A stretch of 15,489 nt of DNA from assembly GCA_955652025.1 (NCBI GenBank), contig CATPAO010000321.1, positions 1-15,489 on the forward strand. Direction: 5' to 3'. Below the pieces are notes generated by a model, which had not been told where the DNA came from, searched no databases, and worked only from the letters and a program-made list of their open reading frames with translations. Source of the DNA: Casimicrobiaceae bacterium (GTDB taxonomy: Bacteria; Pseudomonadota; Gammaproteobacteria; Burkholderiales; Casimicrobiaceae). Positions 1-7,033 of the stretch are shown one piece after another. The position numbers and the translations under genes were made by a program. Within the stretch, counting starts at the first letter, position 1; the number at the start of each line of letters is the position of its first letter.

Positions 1-877
1 CCCGAGCGCCGCGCGCGACGCATGCGTCGAACATGCGCTTTTTCAGCGGCGATTCGGCAAGCGCCTGCTCGATCCGCGCGTAGGAGCGGTCGAAGATCCT
101 AGGCACGGCGAAAATCACCGTCGGCCGCTGCGATGCGAGGTCCTCGGCGATCTGCGCGATGCCGCGCGCGTACGCGACCACCGCGCCGAGCGAAAGCGGA
201 AGATAGTAGCCGCCCGTTCGCTCGAACATGTGCGACAGCGGCAGGATCGACAGGAAACGGTCGTCGGCGCGCGCCATGTGCGTCGCTTGGCATTGGCGGA
301 CGTTGGCGATGATGTTGCCGTGCGACAACATCACCCCTTTCGGCCGCCCGGCGGTGCCGGACGTGAAGCAGATCGTCGCCAGCGTGTCGTCCTCGAACTC
401 GCGCACTTCGACATCCCCGCCCGTCGCAGGCAGGAACGATTCCACGCGCGTGGCGGTTTCGTCCGGGTCCGGACGCAGGACGCATAGCGGCGGCAATGAC
501 GTTCCGCCAGCGGCAGCGTTGCGCAACGCGGCGGCGAGCCGCGAATTCTCGACGATCAGAAGCCTCGCCTCCGCGGTGCCGGCGCACCACGCGGCATTCT
601 CGGCGTTGTCGTCGACGTAAAGCGGTACGACGACCAGTCCGAGGCCCAGCGCCGCCAAGTCGATCGCGACCCAGCTCGGTCCATTGCGCACGCACAGCGC
701 GATGCGATCGCCGGGCGCATATCCGTCTCGCCGGAACGCCGACTGCCAGCGCGCGATTTGCGCTGCCAGCTCGCCCGCGGTCACGTCGCGCCACCGCTCG
801 TCCGCGAAATGGCGGTGGAGAACGTGTTGCGGTCGCGCGAGATGCTGGGCGAAGAATTGTGCGATGTTGCCCGGCAC
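1..877 (-). CDS. Long-chain acyl-CoA synthetase (AMP-binding), 3' end cut by window edge
   Basis: ATP-dependent activation of a fatty acid to acyl-CoA through an acyl-adenylate; it would supply substrate to the reductase and wax synthase elsewhere in the window. The visible 292 residues are the N-terminal part of a family usually 550-650 residues long. The adenylate-forming P-loop FTSGTAGRPKGVMLSH is at about residues 171-186 (Ala where most members have Thr in TSGTTG), followed by the LPLSHMFER motif at about 212-220, which is typical of long-chain enzymes, and a PTVIFAVPRIFDR block at 252-264. I chose the GTG at 875-877 because a strong GGAGGAGC ribosome site lies six bases upstream and no ATG fits; the protein then begins MPGNIAQFF. 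It is divergent from the small PHA-system gene at 1001. The AMP-binding assignment is firm from motifs; the chain-length preference is inferred. Confidence 0.93.
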   Translation of the reverse strand, partial: MPGNIAQFFAQHLARPQHVLHRHFADERWRDVTAGELAAQIARWQSAFRRDGYAPGDRIALCVRNGPSWVAIDLAALGLGLVVVPLYVDDNAENAAWCAGTAEARLLIVENSRLAAALRNAAAGGTSLPPLCVLRPDPDETATRVESFLPATGGDVEVREFEDDTLATICFTSGTAGRPKGVMLSHGNIIANVRQCQATHMARADDRFLSILPLSHMFERTGGYYLPLSLGAVVAYARGIAQIAEDLASQRPTVIFAVPRIFDRSYARIEQALAESPLKKRMFDACVARGAR

Positions 878-883
878 TTCGAT

Positions 884-891
884 GCTCCTCC
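884..891 (-). promoter_or_regulatory. Shine-Dalgarno site deciding the GTG start of the acyl-CoA synthetase
   Basis: On the minus strand GGAGGAGC sits six bases before a GTG codon at 877. It supports the GTG start, since no in-frame ATG lies near the conserved N-terminus. Confidence 0.75.
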
Positions 892-968
892 GAACACGCC
901 CGCGCGCGGGAATCGCGGCATGGGGCAGCGATTCTGCCGCGTTTGCGATAGAGGGTCCAGCGGTTGGC

Positions 969-974
969 TATACT
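969..974 (+). promoter_or_regulatory. Possible -10 element for the PHA-system gene
   Basis: TATACT lies 27 bases before the ATG at 1001 and close to the sigma70 -10 consensus. No good -35 is present at 16-18 bases upstream (TTGCGA at 943-948 is 20 bases away), so this is only a candidate. The resulting leader would be about 20 bases. Confidence 0.3.
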
Positions 975-1000
975 GGCCGAAGCATACGGAGGAATCGCCG

Positions 1001-1294
1001 ATGGCCTCGATCTCGATCGCGAAAAAGCACAATCTCACGCACAAGAAAGCAAAGGCCGTCGCAGAGAAGATCGCGCAAGATTTGAAGCAACGGTTCGCGC
1101 TGGACTACGCGTGGGACGGCGACAGCGTCGACTTCGAGCGGCCCGGCGTCAGCGGCCGTATGCACGTGAGCAAGGACAAAATCGTGCTCGACGTGTCGCT
1201 CGGCTTCTTGCTGACGCCGCTAAGATCCACGATCGAAAAGGAAATCACGGCGCAGCTCGACCGATTGCTGCGCGAAAAGCCCACCAAGGCGTGA
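1001..1294 (+). CDS. Polyhydroxyalkanoic acid system family protein
   Basis: A 97-residue protein resembling the small PHA_gran_rgn family (PF09650/TIGR02610, recalled, not searched), found in PHA-producing proteobacteria, whose biochemical role is not established. The pattern is an N-terminal amphipathic helix with HNLTHKKAKAVAEKIAQDL (residues 9-27), then a beta-rich stretch containing FERPGVSGRMHV (about 45-56) and a hydrophobic VLDVSLGFLLTPL segment, ending in a helical IEKEITAQLDRLL region. The start is well supported: GGAGGA at 988-993 is seven bases before the ATG. It is a single-gene unit between the divergent acyl-CoA synthetase and a convergent gene ending 27 bases downstream. Its presence suggests storage-granule metabolism, though no PHA synthase gene is in the window. 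Confidence 0.85.
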   Translation: MASISIAKKHNLTHKKAKAVAEKIAQDLKQRFALDYAWDGDSVDFERPGVSGRMHVSKDKIVLDVSLGFLLTPLRSTIEKEITAQLDRLLREKPTKA

Positions 1295-1321
1295 AGACCA
1301 GCGCCGCTCGGCGTCGCCCCG

Positions 1322-2059
1322 CTACGCGCGCTGCGCCGGCCAGGGCTCGGGGAACGGATCGTTCGCTCCGGACACGATTGCATCGTGGATCCGCGCTTCG
1401 CGGACCGCAACCGTCTTCAGGAAATCGCCCGCGCCGTTCATTCGTCGGAACGCTGTGAAACCGCGCTCGAGAAAATCCTGCAGCGCCGCCAGCCCTGCGA
1501 GCCTCGCCGGCCGCCGCATCATCGCGAGCGCCGTGCCGAGCATCGGCGTGCGGACGTAGCGGTCGAGTCCCGCGCCGACCCGCCCGATCAGCTCGCGCTG
1601 ACGATCGCGGCGCGGATAGTCGCCGGCAGCGCGGTACGCGGCGCAATACTCGGCGACATTGAACACGCCATCCGCGCGCGGCAACCGCGCGAGCAACGCG
1701 AGGTCGAGCTCGTGCGACAGCGCGTTCAACTCCACGGCACGCGCGACCGTTTGGATGACCGTCTCGGACAGCAAACGGACCATCGCGGGGACGACACGCA
1801 CGAGATCGGCGTCGCGGCGGCTGAAATCGGCGCCGCCGTAGAGATCGTTCTGGAAAAAGGCGATCGCCGCCGTGTAGCGCGGATCGACCGTCAGATCGGC
1901 GTACGTATCGCGCAATCGGCGCGATTGCCATTCGCCGATCCGCGCCAGCGCGCCGGCCAAGGCCGGATCGGCACGGCGCGTCTCGTGCAGACGCGAGACG
2001 CGTGCGAGCTCGGCAATCAGCGCCGCCTGCGCGCCATGTGCCGAATGGTTATCGCTCAT
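1322..2059 (-). CDS. Conserved hypothetical protein, 245 residues
   Basis: I do not assign a function. The protein is soluble-looking and mostly helical, with no signal peptide or membrane segment. Its most distinctive stretch is AIAFFQNDLYGGADFSRRDADL (about residues 65-86), followed by a long helical region with SETVIQTVARAVELNALSHE and LDLALLARL, and a middle segment ADGVFNVAEYCAAYRAAGDYPRRD. This FFxxDLYG...DFxxRDxDL pattern recalls uncharacterised proteobacterial families of about 220-250 residues (possibly DUF8198; from memory only). Codon use matches neighbouring genes, with G/C in most third positions, supporting real coding. The ATG at 2057-2059 lacks a clear Shine-Dalgarno site. It converges on the PHA-system gene and is divergent from the Tat-signal/GMC pair. 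Confidence 0.8.
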   Translation of the reverse strand: MSDNHSAHGAQAALIAELARVSRLHETRRADPALAGALARIGEWQSRRLRDTYADLTVDPRYTAAIAFFQNDLYGGADFSRRDADLVRVVPAMVRLLSETVIQTVARAVELNALSHELDLALLARLPRADGVFNVAEYCAAYRAAGDYPRRDRQRELIGRVGAGLDRYVRTPMLGTALAMMRRPARLAGLAALQDFLERGFTAFRRMNGAGDFLKTVAVREARIHDAIVSGANDPFPEPWPAQRA

Positions 2060-2206
2060 CGATCGTCGATCCGGTCCGAATAGAGAAGAGGCGAGGCGTG
2101 GAGTCTAGCGGATCAGACTGAGCAATTAGATTGTTTGCTCTACCCGAGGCGGTTATCGTCGCTCTCGGCCAATCGAACATTCGCCGCTTTGCCGTTCCCA
2201 CCCATT

Positions 2207-2728
2207 GTGAACGCCTCCCGTCGCACTTTCATTTTCGCCGGTGTACTCGGCGCCGCGGCGCTCGTCGCCACGCGTTGGTTGCCGCGCGCGTCGCCGCTCT
2301 CCGGTCTTCGGGCGATGCGCACGCTCGACGCCGATGGCGAAGCAATCGTGACCGCGATCTTGCCGCTCATGCTGGCTGGTGCATTGCCGCAGACGGCCGA
2401 CGCCCGCACCACCGCCGTGCGCGAAACCGTCGCCGCCATCGATGCCGCCATTGCCGGATTGCCGCACCTCGCGCAACGCGAACTGCAACAGCTCTTCACG
2501 TTGCTGGCTCTGGCGCCGGCGCGTTGGTCGCTCGCCCGGATGACTGCATCGTGGCCCGAAGCTTCGCCGGCCGCAGTCGACGCATTCTTGAGCCGTCTCA
2601 AGGACAGCCGCATCGCGTTGTTGCGCGCCGCCTACGACGCGCTCCATCAACTCGTGTTCGCCGCGTGGTACGGCCAACCGCGCGCGTGGTGGGCGATCGG
2701 CTACGACGGTCCACCCGCCGTCGGCTGA
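2207..2728 (+). CDS. Tat-signal protein resembling gluconate 2-dehydrogenase subunit 3
   Basis: A 173-residue protein starting with a twin-arginine export signal: ASRRTFIFAGVLGAAALV, with the RR pair at residues 5-6 and a hydrophobic core behind it. The mature part is helical, with the early block LDADGEAIVTAILPLMLAGALP (about 40-61) and the C-terminal ending FAAWYGQPRAWWAIGYDGPP, features I associate with the gluconate 2-dehydrogenase subunit 3 family (PF13618), small partners of membrane or periplasmic GMC dehydrogenases. The GTG at 2207-2209 is chosen because it puts the RR motif near the N-terminus; no ATG is available and no ribosome site is clear, so TTG codons at 2135 or 2189 remain possible. 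The stop is eight bases before the GMC start, implying translational coupling and a two-subunit complex. Confidence 0.8.
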   Translation: MNASRRTFIFAGVLGAAALVATRWLPRASPLSGLRAMRTLDADGEAIVTAILPLMLAGALPQTADARTTAVRETVAAIDAAIAGLPHLAQRELQQLFTLLALAPARWSLARMTASWPEASPAAVDAFLSRLKDSRIALLRAAYDALHQLVFAAWYGQPRAWWAIGYDGPPAVG

Positions 2729-2736
2729 GCGAGACG

Positions 2737-4350
2737 GTGCCGACGCGCGTGGACGCTGCGACGATCGCCGATCCGATCCGCGCCGGCATTGCCGGCGGAT
2801 GGAACGTGATCGACGCTGCGACCTTTATCGAAGATCGGACGTTCGACGCAGACGCGGTGATCGTCGGCACTGGCGCCGGCGGAGGTACGGCCGCGGAAAT
2901 TCTCGCCGCCGCGGGATTGCATATCGCCCTGATCGAAGAGGGACCGCTCAAGTCGTCGAGCGATTTCCGGATGCGCGAAGCCGAAGCCTACCCAGAGCTC
3001 TATCAGGAATCGGCGGCGCGCAAAACGAAGGACAAAGCAATCTCGATTCTTCAGGGACGCTGCGTCGGCGGCAGCACGACGGTCAACTGGACCAGCTCGT
3101 TCCGCACGCCGTCGGTCACCCTCGCGCATTGGGCGCAGGCATTCGGCGTTACCGGCTTCGGCGTCGACGACCTCGCGCCATGGTTCGCGCAGATGGAGGC
3201 GCGGCTCGCGATCGCGCCGTGGGACGTCGCGCCGAACGCGAACAACGCTGCGCTGGCCGCCGGCGCCGGCAAGCTCGGCTATTCGTTCGGCACCATTCGC
3301 CGCAACGTCAAGGGCTGCTGGAATCTCGGCTATTGCGGCATGGGCTGTCCGACGAATGCGAAGCAATCGATGCTCGTCACGACGATTCCGGGCGCACTCG
3401 CGCGCGGCGCGACGCTCGTGACGCGCGCCCGCGCGCTGGCCTTCGAGTGGCGCGGCGACCGAGTGCAATCGCTGCAATGCGTCGCGATGGATGCGAACGG
3501 CAACGCGCCGACCGGGCGACGAATCACCGTTCGCGGCCGAGTCTACATCGCGTGCGCCGGCGCGATCGGCACGCCGGCGCTGCTGCTGCGGAGCAGCGTT
3601 CCGGATCCGCACCACGTCGTCGGCCGCCGCACGTTCCTGCATCCGACCGTGGTTTCCGCCGCGGTGATGCCGGAGCGCGTCGACGGATACTCCGGCGCGC
3701 CGCAGTCGGTCTACTCCGATCATTTCATCGACGCCAACCCGCCCGATGGCCCGATAGGATTCAAGCTCGAGGCGCCGCCGATCCATCCGATTCTCACCGC
3801 AATCACGGTGCCGAATTACGGCGCGTCGCATGCGCAGAAGATGCGCGAGCTGCCGCACTTGCAAGTCGTGATCGCGTTGTTGCGCGACGGCTTTCATCCG
3901 GAGAGCACGGGTGGCATCGTGCGACTTGCCGGCGATGGGACGCCGCTGCTCGACTATCCGCAGAACGACTATCAGTGGGATGGCGTCCGCCGCGCGCTGA
4001 CGGCGATGGCCGACATCCAGTTCGCCGCCGGCGCAAAAAGCGTCATGCCGGTGCATGGCGATGGCGCGGTCTTCGCGCACGCGAGCGATGCAAAGGCCGC
4101 GATCGCCGGCTTCGACCTCCGTCCACGCGTCACGCCGGTCATATCGGCCCACGTGATGGGCGGTTGCCCGCTCGGGCCCGATCCGCGCCGCGCCGCGGTG
4201 GATTCCTCCGGCCGCTATCATCATCTCGCCAATCTGCACGTGTTCGACGGCTCGCTTTTTCCGACGTCGATCGGCGCGAATCCGCAGCTGTCGGTCTATG
4301 GGATCGTGGCGAAGCTCGCGAGCGGGCTCGCGGCCGCAATGAAGACTTGA
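2737..4350 (+). CDS. GMC family flavin oxidoreductase (choline/alcohol dehydrogenase-like)
   Basis: A 537-residue FAD enzyme that would oxidise an alcohol; the substrate cannot be told from sequence. The FAD-binding motif VIVGTGAGGG is at residues 41-50, the GMC signature GRCVGGSTTVNWTSSFRTP follows at about 108-126, and a Cys-containing block (C194, C200, C204 in the GCWNLGYCGMGCP stretch) is typical of bacterial dehydrogenases of this family. The C-terminal domain has the catalytic His in AHVMGGCPLG (H472) and the partner Asn in GANPQ (N515). The start is GTG at 2737, eight bases after the upstream stop; earlier in-frame codons overlap the Tat gene and are Arg-rich shadow sequence. It has no signal of its own, so export as a passenger with the Tat-signal partner is the likely route. 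A role in oxidising long-chain alcohols would suit the neighbourhood but is inference. Confidence 0.93.
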   Translation: MPTRVDAATIADPIRAGIAGGWNVIDAATFIEDRTFDADAVIVGTGAGGGTAAEILAAAGLHIALIEEGPLKSSSDFRMREAEAYPELYQESAARKTKDKAISILQGRCVGGSTTVNWTSSFRTPSVTLAHWAQAFGVTGFGVDDLAPWFAQMEARLAIAPWDVAPNANNAALAAGAGKLGYSFGTIRRNVKGCWNLGYCGMGCPTNAKQSMLVTTIPGALARGATLVTRARALAFEWRGDRVQSLQCVAMDANGNAPTGRRITVRGRVYIACAGAIGTPALLLRSSVPDPHHVVGRRTFLHPTVVSAAVMPERVDGYSGAPQSVYSDHFIDANPPDGPIGFKLEAPPIHPILTAITVPNYGASHAQKMRELPHLQVVIALLRDGFHPESTGGIVRLAGDGTPLLDYPQNDYQWDGVRRALTAMADIQFAAGAKSVMPVHGDGAVFAHASDAKAAIAGFDLRPRVTPVISAHVMGGCPLGPDPRRAAVDSSGRYHHLANLHVFDGSLFPTSIGANPQLSVYGIVAKLASGLAAAMKT

Positions 4351-4445
4351 TGCGTCTCTCGATCGATGCACGTGAAATCGATTAGTGTGATTGCTCTAAC
4401 CGATGCGCGTAGATTCAATGGGTGCGCGACGCATTTCGCGCGATC

Positions 4446-4452
4446 AAAGGAG
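4446..4452 (+). promoter_or_regulatory. Ribosome binding site setting the start of the first phasin
   Basis: AAAGGAG lies nine bases before the first of two consecutive ATG codons at 4462 and 4465. An earlier in-frame ATG at 4366 has no comparable site and would add residues unlike phasins. Confidence 0.6.
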
Positions 4453-4461
4453 AGTCGATCC

Positions 4462-4890
4462 ATGATGAACTCGCTCCAACACAAGAACGCATCGTTCAGC
4501 GATACCGTCCTGGCCGCGTCGCGCCAAGCTTGGCTTGCCGGTCTCGGCGCCGCCGTCGTTACACGCGACTGGGCCGAAAAGGAAGCGGGCACCGTGCTCC
4601 GCACGCTGGTCAAAGAAGGCGCGGCGGTCGAATCGCGCGCAATTCGTTTCGTCGGCGACCGGGTGGAATCGTCGGTCGTAACGGCAAACGTGGTGTGGAC
4701 GAAGACACGCGCCACTGTGGAAACGACAGTGCGGAGCTACGCCGATACGGCGGTCGCCATCGTTCGGCCATCGCTGCCCAAGATCGTGCAGAAGGCGCCC
4801 GCCGCGCCGAAAGCGAAGGCGGTTCGCGCGCGCCGCAGCAAGGCTGTCAAGCGTGCCAAGCACGCCGCCAAAGCCAAGACCAAGCGGTAA
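4462..4890 (+). CDS. Short phasin-family granule-associated protein with basic tail
   Basis: A 142-residue inclusion-surface protein. Residues about 12-110 form an amphipathic helical domain opened by VLAASRQAWLAGLGA (17-30), the sequence shared with the second phasin in this window (SRQIWLAGLGA), and typical of PF05597-type phasins (PhaI/PhaF). Residues 111-142 are almost wholly Ala, Lys, Arg and Pro (KAPAAPKAKAVRARRSKAVK and onward), like the histone H1-like tail of PhaF that binds nucleoid DNA. It is shorter than the second phasin and lacks that protein's leucine-heptad segment. It lies 111 bases after the GMC gene with its own ribosome site and is followed by a likely terminator, so it may be a separate transcript. 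It may coat PHA granules or wax/triacylglycerol bodies; the sequence does not tell which. Confidence 0.88.
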   Translation: MMNSLQHKNASFSDTVLAASRQAWLAGLGAAVVTRDWAEKEAGTVLRTLVKEGAAVESRAIRFVGDRVESSVVTANVVWTKTRATVETTVRSYADTAVAIVRPSLPKIVQKAPAAPKAKAVRARRSKAVKRAKHAAKAKTKR

Positions 4891-4915
4891 TCCGATACAC
4901 TTCCGCGGAAATCTT

Positions 4916-4950
4916 GCCCTGCATCGGGTCGTCCTGGTGCAGGGGCTTTT
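4916..4950 (+). terminator. Probable rho-independent terminator after the first phasin
   Basis: CCCTGCA at 4917-4923 pairs with TGCAGGG at 4938-4944 (7 bp, 14-base loop) and is followed by a short T run CTTTTG. The stem begins 26 bases after the phasin stop. The loop is long and the T run short, so efficiency may be partial, with some read-through to the patatin gene. Confidence 0.55.
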
Positions 4951-4977
4951 GCCATAAGAATTCCAGCGAGGAGAGTC

Positions 4978-6318
4978 ATGGCGGCGGGAGGAGCGGTCGC
5001 GCGGCCGATGCGGCGTGCGCGGGGAGCACACACGCGAACCGCGCCAAAGATCGGTCTTGCGTTGGCGGGCGGCGGTCCGCTCGGCGGCATCTACGAAGTC
5101 GGCGCGCTGTTGGCGCTTACCGATTCGCTCGACGGCCTCGATCTCAATGAATTGGACGTTTATGTCGGCGTGTCGTCGGGCGGCTTCGTCGCCGCGGCGC
5201 TCGCAAACGGCATCTCGCCGGCGCAGATGTATCGCCTGTTCATCGAGGATGGTGCCGATGCCGCGCTGAAGCCCGAGCTCTTCCTCAAGCCGGCGTTTTC
5301 CGAATTCGGTCGGCGGATCGCCGCGCTGCCCCGCCTGATGCTCAGCGCCGCGCTGCAATACGCGCGCGATCCGTTTCACCGCGGGGTGATCGAGTCGTTC
5401 GCGACGCTCGCACGCGCCGTGCCGACCGGCATATTCGACAATCGCGCCGTCGATGCCTTTCTCGCGCGCCTGTTCGCCGCACCCGGCCGCACCAACGATT
5501 TCCGGCGATTGCGCAACCGATTGTTCCTGGTCGCGACGAACCTCGACACCGGGCTGTCGGTCACGTTCGGGGGCGCAGGCCGCGACCACGTCCCGATCGC
5601 GCGCGCGATCCAGGCGTCGAGCGCTCTGCCGGGAATGTTCCCGCCGGTCGAGATCGACGGCGAACATTTCGTCGACGGGGCGCTCAACAAGACGCTCCAT
5701 GCATCGGTCGCGCTCGACCAGGGGGTGCAGCTCCTGCTGTGCATCAATCCGCTGGTCCCGTTCGATGCGAGCAGAGCGACGCGCGACCGCCGCCTGACGG
5801 TCGAAACGCTCAATCAGGGTGGGCTGCCGCTCGTGCTCGCGCAAACGTTTCGCGCGATCATCCATTCGCGTATGAAAGTCGGGATGGAGAAATACGCGCG
5901 TCAATATCCAAATGCCGACGTTCTGCTGTTCGAGCCCGACCGCGAGAATGCGGACATGTTCTTCGCCAACATCTTCAGCTACGCGCAGCGCAAGCGGCTG
6001 TGCGCGCTGGCATTTGCGACGACGCGGCAAAATCTCCGCACGCGCGCCGCGACACTCGCGCCGCAGCTCGCCCGCCACGGCATCGCCCTGCGTCACGCGC
6101 GTCTCGCCGATAGCGCTCGCAGCGTCAACGATGCGATGTGCGATCCGCGTCCGCTGCGCACCGATGCGCGGCGCGCCGGCAGCGTAAGGGCGACGGCCCG
6201 CGAGCTCTCGCACACGCTCGACCATCTGGAGCGGTATCTCGCCGCTGTCGTCATCCAGCCTCCCGCCGGGCCGCCCCAAGGGAGGCTTGCTCCCGCTCGG
6301 GGGCAGCGAACCCGGTGA
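4978..6318 (+). CDS. Patatin-like phospholipase/acyl hydrolase
   Basis: A 446-residue serine lipid hydrolase of the patatin fold, expected to release fatty acids from phospholipid or neutral lipid. The oxyanion-hole glycines are in LALAGGGPLGGIYEVG (G31-G33), the nucleophile is S66 in GVSSG (64-68), and the dyad aspartate is D233 in FVDGALNKT. No signal peptide is evident; the first 20 residues are Arg/Ala-rich. GAGGAG is just upstream of the ATG. The C-terminus is odd: from about residue 425 to the end the protein is encoded by a hairpin repeat and its flank, and the likely original stop (TAG at 6336-6338) now lies downstream of the insertion and out of frame. It sits between a phasin and a TetR gene, so lipid-body turnover is a reasonable but inferred role. 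Confidence 0.92.
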   Translation: MAAGGAVARPMRRARGAHTRTAPKIGLALAGGGPLGGIYEVGALLALTDSLDGLDLNELDVYVGVSSGGFVAAALANGISPAQMYRLFIEDGADAALKPELFLKPAFSEFGRRIAALPRLMLSAALQYARDPFHRGVIESFATLARAVPTGIFDNRAVDAFLARLFAAPGRTNDFRRLRNRLFLVATNLDTGLSVTFGGAGRDHVPIARAIQASSALPGMFPPVEIDGEHFVDGALNKTLHASVALDQGVQLLLCINPLVPFDASRATRDRRLTVETLNQGGLPLVLAQTFRAIIHSRMKVGMEKYARQYPNADVLLFEPDRENADMFFANIFSYAQRKRLCALAFATTRQNLRTRAATLAPQLARHGIALRHARLADSARSVNDAMCDPRPLRTDARRAGSVRATARELSHTLDHLERYLAAVVIQPPAGPPQGRLAPARGQRTR

Positions 6319-6343
6319 GCGTGGGGGCCGTCATCTAGTCTCC
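6250..6343. repeat. Hairpin repeat element with flanking 14-bp imperfect direct repeats
   Basis: GTCATCCAGCCTCC at 6250-6263 recurs as GTCATCTAGTCTCC at 6330-6343 (12 of 14 bases, both differences C/T). Between them lies a nested hairpin: GCCCC 6273-6277 with GGGGC 6300-6304 outside, and GGGAG 6280-6284 with CTCCC 6290-6294 inside, loop GCTTG. The interior, including GGGCAGCGAA and GAGCGTGGGGGCC, resembles a dispersed intergenic repeat I remember from Burkholderiales genomes; this was not checked. The stem may also act as a terminator or mRNA-stabilising structure between the patatin and TetR genes. Confidence 0.7.
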
Positions 6344-6348
6344 GGCGT

Positions 6349-7014
6349 ATGGCGCAAAAGAAGGCACCGCGTCGCACGCGCGAGCGCATCCTGGAAGCGG
6401 CGCTTGCGCTATTCAACCGCCAGGGCGAGCCGCACGTCACCACGGCCGACATTGCCGACGAGCTGAACATCAGCCCGGGCAATCTCTACTATCACTTCCG
6501 AAACAAGGACGACATCATCGGCGAGTTGTACGCGGCGCTCGAGGCCAAGATCGCGCCGCTTACCGCGGTGCCGGGAGACCGCCTGCCCGGCGTCGAGGAT
6601 CTCTGGCTGGTCCTGCACCTCTTGTTCGAACGAATGTGGGAATACCGCTTTATCTACCGCGATCTCGATGAGATCATGTCGCGCAATCGGCGGGTCGCGC
6701 TTCGTTTCGCGGAACTCAATCGGCGCGGCGAGAGGACCGTGGTAGATTTGTGCCGCGGTCTCGTCGCCGCCGGCACGATGCGCGCGTCGGAGCGGGAACT
6801 CGCGGCGCTCGCGACCAACGTCGTGATGATCGCCACGTATTGGATGTCGTGGCAACGGATCCACGCAACGCGGCCGACCCACGATGCCGCAATCGACGCG
6901 CCGGACGATCGACTTGGTCACGCCGCCTATCAGGTGATGGCACTGATCGCGCCGTATATGGAAGGCGACGCGCGCGCGCTGATCGAACGCCTAGGCGCGG
7001 ATTATCTTCGATAG
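6349..7014 (+). CDS. TetR family transcriptional regulator
   Basis: A 221-residue DNA-binding regulator. The N-terminus has the TetR helix-turn-helix: RRTRERILEAALALFNRQG (8-26), then VTTADIADELNISPGNLYYHF (30-50), a near-consensus recognition region with LYYHFRNKDDI. The remainder is the helical ligand-binding and dimerisation domain, with an aromatic-rich WEYRFIYRDLDEIMSRN stretch at about 98-114 that I recall from TetR proteins in lipid-metabolism settings of beta- and gammaproteobacteria. The ATG has no clear Shine-Dalgarno sequence, so translation may have depended on coupling to the patatin gene before the repeat arrived. It is 19 bases upstream of the helical-repeat gene, probably co-transcribed. 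Its ligand is unknown; an acyl-CoA or fatty acid is an inference from context. Confidence 0.9.
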   Translation: MAQKKAPRRTRERILEAALALFNRQGEPHVTTADIADELNISPGNLYYHFRNKDDIIGELYAALEAKIAPLTAVPGDRLPGVEDLWLVLHLLFERMWEYRFIYRDLDEIMSRNRRVALRFAELNRRGERTVVDLCRGLVAAGTMRASERELAALATNVVMIATYWMSWQRIHATRPTHDAAIDAPDDRLGHAAYQVMALIAPYMEGDARALIERLGADYLR

Positions 7015-7033
7015 TTCTGACGGGAGGCGCGAC

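Noticed and set aside
228..951. Several plus-strand open frames inside the acyl-CoA synthetase region
   Set aside because: The minus-strand frame carries the complete AMP-binding motifs without interruption; the plus frames have none.
2131..2736. N-terminal extension of the GMC protein back to 2131
   Set aside because: The extra 202 residues are Arg-rich and overlap the Tat-signal gene; GMC homology begins shortly after the GTG at 2737.
2701..4371. Minus-strand open frame of about 556 codons opposite the GMC gene, and a plus-strand frame from 2799 to 4385
   Set aside because: Both are Arg-rich shadows; the GMC frame carries the FAD and catalytic motifs.
4444..6279. Long minus-strand open frame of about 611 codons opposite the phasin and patatin genes
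   Set aside because: The translation is rich in Arg and lacks any motif, while the plus strand encodes intact phasin and patatin proteins. Such antisense frames are common in GC-rich DNA.
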